Source of the DNA: UBA6107 sp964390015
GTDB taxonomy: Bacteria > Chloroflexota > Anaerolineae > Anaerolineales > Anaerolineaceae
Reading direction: 5' to 3'
DNA: 64,000 nt
NCBI GenBank assembly: GCA_964390015.1
Contig: CAYMGO010000002.1
Coordinates: forward strand, 1-64,000
Positions 1-9,553 of the stretch are shown piece after piece (within the stretch, counting starts at the first letter, position 1; the number at the start of each line of letters is the position of its first letter). Below the pieces are notes generated by a model, which ran no database searches, was not told the DNA's origin, and was given only the letters and a program-made list of their open reading frames with translations. The translations under genes were made by a program, and so were the position numbers.

Positions 1-461
1 TCCGCCAGCGTTATTCAGGTAGATTGATCGCTGCAGTCACACTGGGTTCAGAAACATTGGTCTTGCCTGACTGGTTGAGCCAGGTAGACATTATTTATGT
101 GATTTTTTCACCCAAAACGCAGAGCCCTGGGCGATCCGTGACTGATATACGCGAAGAATTCAATTCAGTGCTCTCAGAACAGGTGCAGCCAATTTACACC
201 CGATTTGAAAAACCTGTAATAATTGGTTTTACCTATGATTCAGGAAATGCCGAAGGGGGAGTTGACCTGGCTGGGCAGGCAAAAGCCTACAGCGCATCAA
301 TTTTGAGTGTAGCTTCTCAGGATTGGATTAGCGGCTTCATTTCTAGAGGGTATTATCCATACGTGGAACTGCAGGACACCACACCAACGATCTACCGAAA
401 ACCAGCATCAGAAATCCTCTGGTTTTGGTTCCATTACCTTCTCAATAAAGCACCAAACTAA
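1..461 (+). CDS. C-terminal part of a probable glycoside-hydrolase-like (GH113-like) protein, 5' end outside window
   Basis: The reading frame is open from the first bases of the window (residues R-Q-R-Y-S-G-R precede an internal TTG at 24), so the gene starts upstream of position 1. The remaining ~150 residues include a strand-like stretch VIIGFTYDSG and the ending YYPYVELQDTTPTIYRKPAS followed by an aromatic helix. This resembles the last strands of the TIM-barrel in GH113-type or related sugar-active proteins, where this end often reads 'gyypy..l.d...s..GKPA'. That assignment is from pattern memory only. No catalytic residue can be identified in the fragment. It is followed by pckA 24 nt downstream on the same strand. 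Confidence 0.4.
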   Translation, partial: RQRYSGRLIAAVTLGSETLVLPDWLSQVDIIYVIFSPKTQSPGRSVTDIREEFNSVLSEQVQPIYTRFEKPVIIGFTYDSGNAEGGVDLAGQAKAYSASILSVASQDWISGFISRGYYPYVELQDTTPTIYRKPASEILWFWFHYLLNKAPN

Positions 462-485
462 AAAATATTAAACCGGAGAGAAAAA

Positions 486-2087
486 TTGTCACCTGAACTG
501 GAAGGAAGAGATTTATTCGCGCATGTAGGCTTTAACCCGAAAAATCACGTGTACTACAATGTAAGCAGCGCGGAACTTGTCGAGTTGGCAGTGCGCAACA
601 AGGAATGCTGCCTGGCAAAGAACGGTGCGATGATCGTGGAAACCGGAGAACACACCGGTCGCTCACCGAACGACAAGTACATCGTAGACAACGGAACAGA
701 AAGTGACAGTCAAATTGCCTGGGGAAAGATCAACAAGTCGATATCCGCTGAAAGGTTTGACCGATTATTCGAAAAGACTATTAAATATCTTGAGAATCGG
801 AATGTTTTTGTTCAAGATGCTCTCGCGGGCAGAGATTCTGCATTTGAGAGGTATTTCAGGGTCATTTCTGAAAAGGCGTGGGCTGCCTTGTTTACACGGG
901 ATCTACTCTACCCAGTTGACCAGGCGGGCAATAGGAAACCAGATTTTACCTTATTACATGCACCAGATCTTTATGCTGATCCTGATTCAGACGGCACGCG
1001 AACCGGCACTTTCATCATTATAAACTTCGCGAAAAACATCATTCTGATCGGTGGGTCATCCTATGCCGGAGAAGTAAAAAAGGCTGTTTTCACCACCATG
1101 AACCGCATACTGCCCGAAGTCAGTGTTTTCCCCATGCATTGTTCCGCCAACATTGGCAAGAAAGGCGACACAGCGCTTTACTTTGGCCTATCCGGCACCG
1201 GAAAAACCACCCTCTCATCCAGCCCTGACCGCTACCTGATCGGGGATGATGAACATGGTTGGAGTGAAACGGGGATTTTTAATTTTGAGAACGGTTGTTA
1301 TGCCAAAACCATAAACCTGAGCAGGGAGCTTGAACCCATGATCTGGGATGCTTCGCAGAGATTCGGAGCTGTTCTCGAAAATGTTGGTTTTGACATGAAA
1401 ACGCGCCAAATTGACTTCGCGGATGGATCAAAAACGGAAAATACAAGAGCTGCTTATCCGATATCATACATAGATGGCTATGTAGCATCAGGCAAAGGAA
1501 ATCATCCAACCAACATATTCTTCTTAAGCGCCGATGCTTTTGGTGTGCTCCCTCCCATCTCTTTACTCACCAGGGAACAGGCGGTTTATTACTTCTTGTT
1601 GGGATACACCGCCAAGCTTGCCGGGACCGAGAAAGGATTGGGGGCAGAGCCGGAAGCGACTTTCTCCACAAGTTTCGGAGAACCCTTCCTGCCGCTTTCT
1701 CCTGCGGTTTATGCGGCTCTTCTGCTGCAAAGGATCGACACGCATCATCCAAAGGTCTGGCTGATCAACACTGGTTGGAGCGGCGGAGTATTTGGAACAG
1801 GTAGCCGCATCAAATTGCCCTATTCTCGGGCGATGATCAAAACTGCTCTGGATGGTGGCATTGCAGAACACAGCCTTCACAAAGATTCAACGTTTGGATT
1901 GGACATCCCATCTCATGTTGCCGGCGTGCCGGATGAGATCCTGGATCCAATTAATTGTTGGCAGGATAAGGATCAGTACAAACGAGTCGCACGTGATCTG
2001 ATTCTAAAAATGCAGGCCAGAATGAAAGTTTTTTCTGCTGAACTGGATGCCGCAATATTGAATAGTGGTCCTGATTTGATTGATTGA
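486..2087 (+). CDS. pckA: Phosphoenolpyruvate carboxykinase (ATP)
   Basis: Cytosolic enzyme converting oxaloacetate + ATP to phosphoenolpyruvate + CO2 + ADP, the entry step of gluconeogenesis (it can run in reverse in fermenters). The 533-residue length fits the ATP-dependent family. Visible motifs are the PEPCK P-loop GLSGTGKTTLS (about residues 233-243), the kinase-2/metal motif LIGDDEHGWS shortly after, the substrate-site segment GEHTGRSPNDKY near residue 53-65, and GGTGSR-like GVFGTGSRIKLPYSR near the C-terminus. A TTG start at 486 is chosen because CCGGAGAG lies just upstream and the N-terminus matches the family. No paralogue is seen in the window. Family identity is certain. The physiological direction is not visible in the sequence. 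Confidence 0.96.
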   Translation: MSPELEGRDLFAHVGFNPKNHVYYNVSSAELVELAVRNKECCLAKNGAMIVETGEHTGRSPNDKYIVDNGTESDSQIAWGKINKSISAERFDRLFEKTIKYLENRNVFVQDALAGRDSAFERYFRVISEKAWAALFTRDLLYPVDQAGNRKPDFTLLHAPDLYADPDSDGTRTGTFIIINFAKNIILIGGSSYAGEVKKAVFTTMNRILPEVSVFPMHCSANIGKKGDTALYFGLSGTGKTTLSSSPDRYLIGDDEHGWSETGIFNFENGCYAKTINLSRELEPMIWDASQRFGAVLENVGFDMKTRQIDFADGSKTENTRAAYPISYIDGYVASGKGNHPTNIFFLSADAFGVLPPISLLTREQAVYYFLLGYTAKLAGTEKGLGAEPEATFSTSFGEPFLPLSPAVYAALLLQRIDTHHPKVWLINTGWSGGVFGTGSRIKLPYSRAMIKTALDGGIAEHSLHKDSTFGLDIPSHVAGVPDEILDPINCWQDKDQYKRVARDLILKMQARMKVFSAELDAAILNSGPDLID

Positions 2088-2111
2088 CCTGAACACAATG
2101 AATAAGAGATA

Positions 2112-2849
2112 TTAAAAAATATAGTAAACCGCCACCGCCGCAAGTATGAGAAATGGCGTGTATGGAATGGCTGAGAAAGAACGATAGCGCCTGGTGATGA
2201 TCATAGTGATGATGTAGACAAGTGAATAGGCACCGCTGGCCAATATTGCGATGAAAATCGTCGCGAAAATTGCTGGCCAGCCATTGAATAACCCCAAAAA
2301 CGCGCTTACATACACATCGCCAAAGCCTAAAGCAACTTCTTCGATCTCCTGCCCTCTTATGCGTCCCATTATTTTGTTAAACAATACTCCAAAAAAATAC
2401 AATGCCAGCATAATCAAAAAGCCTGCCAGACCGCCCGCAAGTGTGGTCCACAGATTGTTCATCAGCCAGCCGTAAACAAAGAAAAGCAGCAGACCAAAGA
2501 TGCTCGTCTGGATCAATACTACCCGGTATTCGATATCGATCACCAGGATCACACCCAGAAAAATAAGTAACGGAAGGGTTTCCAAAAAACTCAGTCCGTC
2601 CAACGGGTAGTAATGCAGCAAACCACTAGAAAGGATGGAGAAAACTGAGACCAGGATCACCCTCAAGGATGTTTTATTTTTACATTTTGAACAGCGGAAT
2701 GAGAACAGGTATTCTTTCAGTGTGAAGGGTTTGCCGCAATTTAAGCAGATTGGTCTGGTGAGTTTCCGGCTGATTGGCAGCACATCGGCCAGGTAGTTGA
2801 TCAAAACGGCCGCCAGTGCACCACCGATAACGTTGAATAATAAAGACAT
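2112..2849 (-). CDS. Prepilin peptidase (A24 family, type IV leader peptidase)
   Basis: Integral membrane aspartic protease that cleaves, and in many homologues N-methylates, type IV pilin-like leaders. The 245-residue protein begins with a membrane segment, then has a cytoplasmic zinc-like loop with two CxxC pairs (CLNCG ... CSKCK, about residues 35-58), and then several membrane helices. The conserved second aspartate motif appears as GFGDVY (about residue 175), corresponding to the GxGD signature. The first catalytic aspartate is probably in LVIDIEYR (about residue 105). No pilin or pilus assembly genes are nearby, so the substrates are elsewhere in the genome. The gene is convergent with pckA. 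Confidence 0.9.
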   Translation of the reverse strand: MSLLFNVIGGALAAVLINYLADVLPISRKLTRPICLNCGKPFTLKEYLFSFRCSKCKNKTSLRVILVSVFSILSSGLLHYYPLDGLSFLETLPLLIFLGVILVIDIEYRVVLIQTSIFGLLLFFVYGWLMNNLWTTLAGGLAGFLIMLALYFFGVLFNKIMGRIRGQEIEEVALGFGDVYVSAFLGLFNGWPAIFATIFIAILASGAYSLVYIITMIITRRYRSFSAIPYTPFLILAAVAVYYIF

Positions 2850-2934
2850 TACTTCCTCGGATTGCAGTGAAATTTGAGAAGATCAGGGATTCATTTTCTT
2901 GAAATAGTATAATGCAAAGCAGGATTACACAACC

Positions 2935-5460
2935 ATGTACAATGATCAGTCTTCAAACCTGTTAACTCTCATTTCAACACTTGAAAATTCTTTGAATTTC
3001 CAGAATGAGATTACCTTAAAACAGGAAAACCAGCCTAGAAAAGCGGATTATTGTCCGTTCCCTAACGGCTTGCATCCGTTGTTGGAATCATCCCTCATAT
3101 CCAGTGGCATTGATCAACTTTACTCACATCAGCTGAAATCGTACAACCTAAGTAGTACAGGAAATAACCTGGTGATCTCAACGGGTACATCCAGTGGAAA
3201 AAGTCTCTGTTATCAACTACCCATGCTGGACGGAATTTTAAAAGCCCCACAAAAGACTGGGTTGATGTTTTTTCCGACGAAGGCGCTGACGAATGACCAA
3301 TTGAATTCGCTTCACAATTTGATCCCTGCATCAACTTCAGAATTAATCAGATGCGCGATCTATGATGGTGATACACCACAAAGGGAGAGAGCTGTGGTCA
3401 GGGAACATGCCAGTATCGTTTTAACCAATCCTGACATGTTGAATATTGGGATCCTTCCTCACCATCCACTCTGGGGGAGATTTTTTGCGAACCTTGAGTT
3501 TGTGGTCATCGATGAGGTCCACATCTACCGGGGAATCTTCGGTTCACACATAGCCAATCTGATTCGCCGCCTTAAGCGTATAACTGCTTTCTACGGTTCA
3601 AAGCCTGTTTTCATACTGACCTCTGCCACGATCAGGAATCCGAAAACTTTATGCGAAAAATTGGTGGAAGATGCTGTTGAATTGGTAGATTATGATGGCT
3701 CTCCGCAAGGTCAAAAATACTTTGTCGTGTACAACCCACCGCTGATAAACGAAGAGCTTGGCATCCGTGAAGGTCTTTTAACCTCTGCGGGAAAATTTCT
3801 TAGTCATCTTTACCAGGGTAATATCCAAACGCTCGTGTTCTGCAGAACACGCCGTTTTGTGGAATTGTTGCTGCGGGAGGTCAAAAATGTGCTGCAAATC
3901 CCGGAAAACAAGATCCGCGGATACCGTAGTGGTTATTTAAAAGCCGAAAGAAGAGAAATTGAATCAGGTCTGAAATCAGGGGAAATCCGCATTGGCATCG
4001 CGACCAATGCACTTGAGTTGGGAGTGGATATTGGAGGTGTGGATTGTGTTCTCTTACCCGGTTATCCCGGTACGATTGCCGCTTTACGCCAGCGAGCTGG
4101 TAGAGCCGGCAGAAAATTCAACCCATCGCTTGCCGTCTTCATTGCTTCCATGAATCCGTTGGACCAATTCCTGGCCAGGAACCCGGAGTACCTGATGTCC
4201 CGGGATCCAGAAGAAGCGCTCATCAACCCGGATAATCCCTTAATCCTTTTGGAGCATCTTCAGTGTTCAGCAGCTGAATTACCATTTGACGAATCTGATC
4301 GCTTCGGAAATCTCAGCAAGGAAGATTTAAAGGCATATCTCGACTATCTTGTCACTTCTGGTGTACTGCATTTCAAAAATGACCGCTATTATTGGGTTTC
4401 TGATGATTATCCTACTCAGCATGTATCTCTTCGTAATACTGCGTCAACATCAATTCTCCTGAGAAGAGTTGTAAATGGTCAGGTTTCGGTTATCGGTGAA
4501 GTGGATTACAACAGTGGATTATGGATGGTGCACACTGGTGCCATTTACATACATGATGGTGAGACCTACCGTGTAGAAGAGCTGGATCTGGTAAACAATC
4601 TTGCCACATTGATAACCTGCAACGAAGATTACGTGACAGAGCCAGTAATTTCAGCTGAGGTTGAAATTATTTCAGTGAATCAATCTCGGAAAATGGAGAA
4701 TTATGAACTATTTTGTGGGGAAATCAGAGTCCGTTCTACAGTCAAAGGGTTCAAACGCATAAAGTGGAGCAGCAGAGAAACGATCGACCAGGCTGAACTT
4801 GAGTTGCCTGAAACATCTTTGAACACAGTTGGTTTTTGGCTCGTTTTAAAGGATGATTGTGTTACAAAAATGAGAAACGCGGGCCTGTGGCGCAGTGACA
4901 GGAACGATTATGGTCCGCGTTGGCAGGAAATCCGCCGCCAGATCAGGGCGCGTGATGACTACACTTGCCGGGTGTGCGGTAAAAGAGAGGACATCCGAGA
5001 GCACCACGTTCACCATAAGATTCCTTTCAAGCTATTTTCTTCATTCGAACAGGCCAACGCCCCGGACAACCTGGTCACTTTATGTTCGGATTGCCATTCT
5101 TTGGTCGAAAGCCAGGTAAGAGTGCGCAGTGCCTTATCTGGTTTGGATCATCTATTGGGTTCGCTCTCGCCTTTACTCGTCATGAGCGATACTGGTGACC
5201 TTGGAAGTTTTTTTGACCCTGCAGCGAAATTTGCCCTAAACAAACCTGCAATCATCATCTACGATAATATTCCGGCTGGCATTGGTCTCTCAGAGGGTTT
5301 ATATAAGCGTTTCGATGAACTGCTTCAGAAAGCCCATGTAGTTGTTAACCGCTGCGACTGTGAAGATGGATGCCCCTCCTGCGTGGGGCCTGTCCTTGAG
5401 AGCGCTTACGGCGGTAAAACTGAAACCCTGGAACTGATAAAATATCTTCAGGAGAAGTAA
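2935..5460 (+). CDS. mrfA: MrfA-type DEAD/DEAH superfamily 2 helicase with inserted HNH domain and C-terminal DUF1998
   Basis: Superfamily 2 DNA helicase of the YprA/MrfA family. In Bacillus subtilis MrfA acts with the exonuclease MrfB in repair of mitomycin-type damage. Motifs: Walker A STGTSSGKS (about residue 82-90), DEVH box VVIDEVHIYRG (about 190), SAT motif LTSATIRNP (about 225), and helicase C motif VI RQRAGRAGR (about 383). The C-terminal DUF1998 cysteine cluster reads CDCEDGCPSC (about residues 806-815). Between the helicase and DUF1998 lies an HNH-type domain (about residues 663-725) with CRVCG, HVHHKIP and NLVTLCSDCH. At 841 residues it is about 90 longer than B. subtilis YprA (about 749), which the insert explains. 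The mrfB partner begins 4 nt downstream. A possible -10 (TATAAT, 2908-2913) lies upstream. Confidence 0.92.
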   Translation: MYNDQSSNLLTLISTLENSLNFQNEITLKQENQPRKADYCPFPNGLHPLLESSLISSGIDQLYSHQLKSYNLSSTGNNLVISTGTSSGKSLCYQLPMLDGILKAPQKTGLMFFPTKALTNDQLNSLHNLIPASTSELIRCAIYDGDTPQRERAVVREHASIVLTNPDMLNIGILPHHPLWGRFFANLEFVVIDEVHIYRGIFGSHIANLIRRLKRITAFYGSKPVFILTSATIRNPKTLCEKLVEDAVELVDYDGSPQGQKYFVVYNPPLINEELGIREGLLTSAGKFLSHLYQGNIQTLVFCRTRRFVELLLREVKNVLQIPENKIRGYRSGYLKAERREIESGLKSGEIRIGIATNALELGVDIGGVDCVLLPGYPGTIAALRQRAGRAGRKFNPSLAVFIASMNPLDQFLARNPEYLMSRDPEEALINPDNPLILLEHLQCSAAELPFDESDRFGNLSKEDLKAYLDYLVTSGVLHFKNDRYYWVSDDYPTQHVSLRNTASTSILLRRVVNGQVSVIGEVDYNSGLWMVHTGAIYIHDGETYRVEELDLVNNLATLITCNEDYVTEPVISAEVEIISVNQSRKMENYELFCGEIRVRSTVKGFKRIKWSSRETIDQAELELPETSLNTVGFWLVLKDDCVTKMRNAGLWRSDRNDYGPRWQEIRRQIRARDDYTCRVCGKREDIREHHVHHKIPFKLFSSFEQANAPDNLVTLCSDCHSLVESQVRVRSALSGLDHLLGSLSPLLVMSDTGDLGSFFDPAAKFALNKPAIIIYDNIPAGIGLSEGLYKRFDELLQKAHVVVNRCDCEDGCPSCVGPVLESAYGGKTETLELIKYLQEK

Positions 5461-5464
5461 CTAC

Positions 5465-6700
5465 ATGGATTCGCTGTCTGATCGCCTGAAGGCACTTGGA
5501 TTTAAAAACGCTGCGTCGATTTCGAAAAAGCCCACAACGGAGCGAATATCACTTGAAGCGGCAATTGATGGCCGAGTAATTCAAAACTCATTGGGTGATT
5601 TCGTGATCAAAGAAACACTTTATCCACTGGATCACCAGCACGGGATCATCTCACTCAACGATAAAGTTGTGACAGATACCATTAATAAAGCAGCAAAAAT
5701 AGATTCTACGTCTGCACCTCTGGAAAAACTGCTCTTTATCGACACTGAAACCTCCGGTTTGTCAGGTGGTACAGGAACCTTTGCTTTCCTTGTCGGCTAC
5801 GGACGATTTACTGCTGAAGGCTTTCTCCTATCGCAATTGATCATGCGTGACCCCGGTGAAGAAGCCGCTATGCTGCTTCATTTGATGAATTCCATCGATC
5901 GTGATGCGATATTTGTTTCTTTCAATGGAAAATCCTTCGATATCCCGCTGCTTCAGAACCGCCTGGTGATGAACCGGCTGTCTATGAAAATACGTGAGAT
6001 ACAGCATCTCGACATGCTGCAAATATCACGCAAACTATGGAGGCGCTCGCTTGCATCATGTGCTTTAAAAGATCTCGAAACTGCTATCCTAAAGTTTGAA
6101 CGTACCAGCGAGGATGTACCGGGTTGGATGATCCCTGATATATACTTTGCATTCCTTCGCACTGGTGATCCTGCCGGGTTAAAAGAGGTTATTTATCATA
6201 ATGCGCAGGATATTGTCTCGCTTGCAGCATTATTCATCCATGTCACAACCATGCTGGAAAGAAATTCTGCCCTTGAAAACATCCCCGTGAATGACCTTAT
6301 CGCTATCAGCCGGATTTATTGGGACCTGGGTTCGTTGGAGACGAGCGCAAGCATCCTTCGGGCTGCTTTGCCTCGCACACAAGAACCTGACCAAAAAATG
6401 GTGATCAATTCCTTACTTGGTCTTTATCACAAGAGAATTGGTTTAATAAATAACTCAATTGAACATTGGCAAGTTGCTGCCCAAAATGGAGATCTTCAAT
6501 CTTGTATTGAGTTGGCCATGTTCTATGAACACCAGGTAAAGGACTACTCAATAGCAGAAGATTGGTGTAAAAAAGCACTTGTGTATTGTTATGATGGTAT
6601 AAACAATAAGAACAACAAGATGCGAACTGCCCTGCAAAAAAGGCTGAACCGCCTGCAACACAAGAGGAGGACGAATGTTCAAGAGAACCATTCGCAATGA
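5465..6700 (+). CDS. mrfB: MrfB-type exonuclease (YprB, RNase H-like fold) with TPR-like C-terminus
   Basis: Partner of the upstream helicase. MrfB (YprB) is a DnaQ/RNase H-like, metal-dependent exonuclease. The catalytic core shows LLFIDTETSGLSGGTGTFAF (about residues 94-113; D and E of the DxE motif) and FVSFNGKSFDIPLLQNR (about 140-156; the second acidic motif). A later H-N-A-Q-D motif near residue 246-250 (YHNAQDIVSL) gives the third metal-site aspartate. The last ~130 residues form short helical repeats of TPR type. Length (411) matches B. subtilis YprB (about 413). The 4-nt spacing after mrfA indicates a two-gene operon. DUF2007 overlaps the 3' end by 26 nt. Confidence 0.9.
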   Translation: MDSLSDRLKALGFKNAASISKKPTTERISLEAAIDGRVIQNSLGDFVIKETLYPLDHQHGIISLNDKVVTDTINKAAKIDSTSAPLEKLLFIDTETSGLSGGTGTFAFLVGYGRFTAEGFLLSQLIMRDPGEEAAMLLHLMNSIDRDAIFVSFNGKSFDIPLLQNRLVMNRLSMKIREIQHLDMLQISRKLWRRSLASCALKDLETAILKFERTSEDVPGWMIPDIYFAFLRTGDPAGLKEVIYHNAQDIVSLAALFIHVTTMLERNSALENIPVNDLIAISRIYWDLGSLETSASILRAALPRTQEPDQKMVINSLLGLYHKRIGLINNSIEHWQVAAQNGDLQSCIELAMFYEHQVKDYSIAEDWCKKALVYCYDGINNKNNKMRTALQKRLNRLQHKRRTNVQENHSQ

Positions 6701-6932
6701 AGTGGTTTTTGTAGCCAACGGTATGCTCGAAGCCGAATCAGTGAGGATACTTCTGGAATCATTTGGCATACCCGCCTATACAAATCAGGAGTCAGCCGGA
6801 ACTGTATATGGGTTAACCGTCGGGCCACTCGGTGAGGTAGAGGTGATAGTAGCGCCTGAGTATGTCGTCGATGCCAAAAAGATCATCGCAGAAATGAAAG
6901 CCGGAAATCTGGAAATTACGGATGGCGAGTAG
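6675..6932 (+). CDS. DUF2007 domain protein
   Basis: Small 85-residue protein of the DUF2007 ('putative signal transducing protein') family. The pattern LEAESVRILLESFGIPAYTN, then a hydrophobic strand, then EVEVIVAPEYVVDAKKIIAEM is typical: a ferredoxin-like fold pairing a helix that 'selects' with a strand-loop-helix end. The biochemical role of this family is not established to my knowledge. It starts inside the last codons of mrfB (26-nt overlap) and is probably translated from the same mRNA. It ends 19 nt before the convergent molybdenum hydroxylase gene. Confidence 0.8.
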   Translation: MFKRTIRNEVVFVANGMLEAESVRILLESFGIPAYTNQESAGTVYGLTVGPLGEVEVIVAPEYVVDAKKIIAEMKAGNLEITDGE

Positions 6933-6951
6933 AACGCGGCGTTGAGGTTTT

Positions 6952-9162
6952 TTACTGGGTGTTCTTTATCCCAAAGTACACTCGCTCAGGGGTTAGCGGA
7001 AATTCATCGAACCAGATGCCTGTGGAATTGTGCACCGCGTCGATCACAGCAGGCGCAAACGGTAAGTACGGCATTTCACCCATGCCTTTGGCGCCCCAAG
7101 GACCCTCTTGGTCACCGTATTCAAGTATGATGGATTTTACCTCGCCGGGGATATCCAAAACAGTCGGAATCAGGTACGTGGACAGTCGATCTGTCAGTAC
7201 TTTTCCGTCGATTTGAATGAAGTTTTCCATTAAGGTGTAACCCTCCGCCTGTACGATAGCACCTTCGATCTGACCTTCGATAAGGCGGGGATTGATCGCT
7301 TTCCCCAGGTCATCAGCACACAGGACTTTGAGCAGGCTGACCTTGCCTGTTTCGGTATCAACTTCACACTCTACTGCTACGGCCGTGTAACCGTAAGCAA
7401 AATTGGGGATGCATTTTCCTGTTTCGGGATCAAAAGGAGTTGTTTTTGGTGCAAAATACTGGTACTCAGCAATTGCAGGGCGCTCTTCTTCTTCCCACTT
7501 CTTGATTGCCAATTCAGCCGCACCTTTTATTGCGTTTCCTGCCATGAAAGTCATTCTGGAGGCGCTCACACTGCCGGAGTTGAGGCTCGTGGCAGTATCA
7601 GACGCGACAAGTTCCACAATATCAAGTGGCACATCCAGCGCGTGGGCAGCCATCTGGGTGAATACTGTATGAGACCCCTGACCTACTTCAGCGCCGGCGT
7701 GCCGCAGGATGACTTTGTCTATCTTCTCTTTTCCGTGTAATTCGATGATTGCCCAGCAATTTTCCTTTGCACCGAATGAAAAACCGACATTTTTAAATCC
7801 ACATGAAAACCCCCAACTCCGTTTTATGCCATCTGTGCTGGTTGCTGCTGGCATGCGGTAAGTCGTCTGATCATCCAGTGACCAGCCAGCGCTTTGCGCA
7901 CAGGTTTTGATCACCTTATCTAGCGAAATTCCTGGAGGTAGCGGGCTTTCCACAGGGAGCAAATCCCCCTCTCCAAGCAGGTTCTTCAACCTGAGCTCAA
8001 CAGCATCCATCTTCAAGGCTTCCGCTAACTTGTTCATCTGACATTCTGCCGCAAAGGCTCCCTGGGGCCCACCAAATCCCCTGAATGCTCCACCAGGGAT
8101 ATTGTTTGTATAAACCGCTTTGCTATCTACGCGCACATTCGGAATTTTATAAGGACCGGTGCACATCAATGTGGCGTTGGCCAACACTTTTGTGGAGGTG
8201 TACATGTACGCACCACCGTCAGCAGTGATATCCACTTCAGCGGCCAGTAATTCACCCTTCTTTGTAGCAGCCCATCGCGATTTGATTTCGTAATAATGTC
8301 TTTTATGATGACCAATGATGGATTCTTCTCGCGACCAAACGATCTTCACCGGTCGAAATATCCCCTTTTCTTTCAACTTGAGCACTGCCAATCCAAGGAT
8401 GATCTGGACGGACATGTCTTCCCTGCCTCCAAACGCGCCGCCGATTGCAGGATAGATCACACGCACCATTTCCAGATCAAGGTTTAATGCGTGCGCAATC
8501 TGTTCCTGGTCCTCGTGGATCCATTGTCCTCCGACCACAACCGTTATGCGGTCACTCTCATCAATGAAAGCTACCCCTGATTCAGGCTGCAGGAAGGCGT
8601 GCTCCTGGACGGGTGTTTTATAAACGCCTTCAACGATCACATCAGCCTTTGAAAATGCATTTTCAACGTTACCTTTTCTTATCTGGTTGTGAACAAATAC
8701 ATTCGATTCCCTTTCGGGGTGCAAAATGGTATTTCCAGGTGATAATGCCTGTTCAAGGCTTGAAATTATTGGCAGGTCAGTCCAGCTGATCTTGATGAGG
8801 TCCCTGGCTCTTTCAGCGGCGCTGCTGTTTTCGGCAATCACCAGTGCAACCTGATCACCGACAAATCGAACACGATCTGCATACGGCTTATTTGACCCGG
8901 GACCGCAAAGAACCGGCTGATCGGGCTGGATCAAGCCATATTCGTTGTTTGGAACGTCTTTTGCGGTGAGAACCAACAAAACACCGGGTACTTTTTCTGC
9001 TTCACTGGTATCGATTTTGTCGATGATCGCGTGTGCTTTGTGAGAAAATAAAACTTTCATCACAAGTGAATCAGGCAAGTTGAAGTCGCCGGGGTAAAGC
9101 GCTTCCCCTTTCACCTTGGCACGTGCGTCTATTCGTGTTGTGTTGTTACCAATTGCACCCAT
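6952..9162 (-). CDS. Xanthine dehydrogenase family, molybdenum-binding subunit
   Basis: Large catalytic subunit (736 residues) of a molybdenum hydroxylase of the xanthine oxidase family, which hydroxylates N-heterocycles or aldehydes at a molybdopterin-cytosine-dinucleotide centre. Family motifs: GGAFGGRED (about residue 243), GGAFRGFGGPQGAFAAE (about 350), HAGAEVGQGSHTVFTQ (about 495), and the C-terminal GAKGMGEMPYLPFAPAV holding the catalytic glutamate. The partner FAD/2Fe-2S protein and a small membrane protein lie immediately upstream on the same strand. An SsnA-like amidohydrolase is found 7 kb upstream, and SsnA genes are often found with selenium-dependent molybdenum hydroxylases. The substrate cannot be told from sequence; purine-type substrates are a reasonable guess. 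Confidence 0.9.
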   Translation of the reverse strand: MGAIGNNTTRIDARAKVKGEALYPGDFNLPDSLVMKVLFSHKAHAIIDKIDTSEAEKVPGVLLVLTAKDVPNNEYGLIQPDQPVLCGPGSNKPYADRVRFVGDQVALVIAENSSAAERARDLIKISWTDLPIISSLEQALSPGNTILHPERESNVFVHNQIRKGNVENAFSKADVIVEGVYKTPVQEHAFLQPESGVAFIDESDRITVVVGGQWIHEDQEQIAHALNLDLEMVRVIYPAIGGAFGGREDMSVQIILGLAVLKLKEKGIFRPVKIVWSREESIIGHHKRHYYEIKSRWAATKKGELLAAEVDITADGGAYMYTSTKVLANATLMCTGPYKIPNVRVDSKAVYTNNIPGGAFRGFGGPQGAFAAECQMNKLAEALKMDAVELRLKNLLGEGDLLPVESPLPPGISLDKVIKTCAQSAGWSLDDQTTYRMPAATSTDGIKRSWGFSCGFKNVGFSFGAKENCWAIIELHGKEKIDKVILRHAGAEVGQGSHTVFTQMAAHALDVPLDIVELVASDTATSLNSGSVSASRMTFMAGNAIKGAAELAIKKWEEEERPAIAEYQYFAPKTTPFDPETGKCIPNFAYGYTAVAVECEVDTETGKVSLLKVLCADDLGKAINPRLIEGQIEGAIVQAEGYTLMENFIQIDGKVLTDRLSTYLIPTVLDIPGEVKSIILEYGDQEGPWGAKGMGEMPYLPFAPAVIDAVHNSTGIWFDEFPLTPERVYFGIKNTQ

Positions 9163-9190
9163 TTCTAATCTCCATGCGAGTAAACAGTAA

Positions 9191-9553
9191 TCAGGGTTTG
9201 ATGATCTTGTCAGGTGGTATGTCTACCGGATCATATTTTGAAGGTGCAAAGAACCTCATAACAAGTGACATTGAGAGTGATAGAACCGCGATCATTCCCA
9301 CCAATATTATTACAGCATATAGCAATCTGACAACAATCATCGGGTCTTTGGGGTAGTTCCGTAATAAAATATCTTCAGGGATGACAAGCCAGGAATACTT
9401 ATCTTTGTTATCAATCAACAGGGAGGATATGAAGTAAGAGGCAATTGGCAGAACCGCGAGTAAAATACAACCAATGCCACGCCAGATTGGGTGAACCGGG
9501 AGTTTGGAAGGTTTAGGCGGGAGCTGTGAGCGAAACATGTTATGTTTTGCCAT
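9191..9553 (-). CDS. Small two-helix membrane protein in molybdenum hydroxylase operon
   Basis: Protein of 120 residues that I do not recognise. It has a proline/lysine-rich cytoplasmic N-terminus (PPKPSKLP), a first membrane helix around residues 24-43 (GIGCILLAVLPIASYFISS), a second around 75-98 (VVRLLYAVIILVGMIAVLSL) and a polar tail. I chose the ATG at 9553, preceded by AGAAGGAGAACACT, over an upstream in-frame ATG at 9583 that lacks a ribosome site. It overlaps the end of the FAD/2Fe-2S gene by 14 nt and lies 28 nt before the Mo-subunit gene, so all three are probably co-transcribed. It might anchor the hydroxylase at the membrane, but this is only inference from position. Confidence 0.6.
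   Translation of the reverse strand: MAKHNMFRSQLPPKPSKLPVHPIWRGIGCILLAVLPIASYFISSLLIDNKDKYSWLVIPEDILLRNYPKDPMIVVRLLYAVIILVGMIAVLSLSMSLVMRFFAPSKYDPVDIPPDKIIKP

Noticed and set aside
2860..2934. LexA box before mrfA
   Set aside because: No GAAC-N4-GTTC palindrome is present upstream; only a weak -10-like TATAAT.
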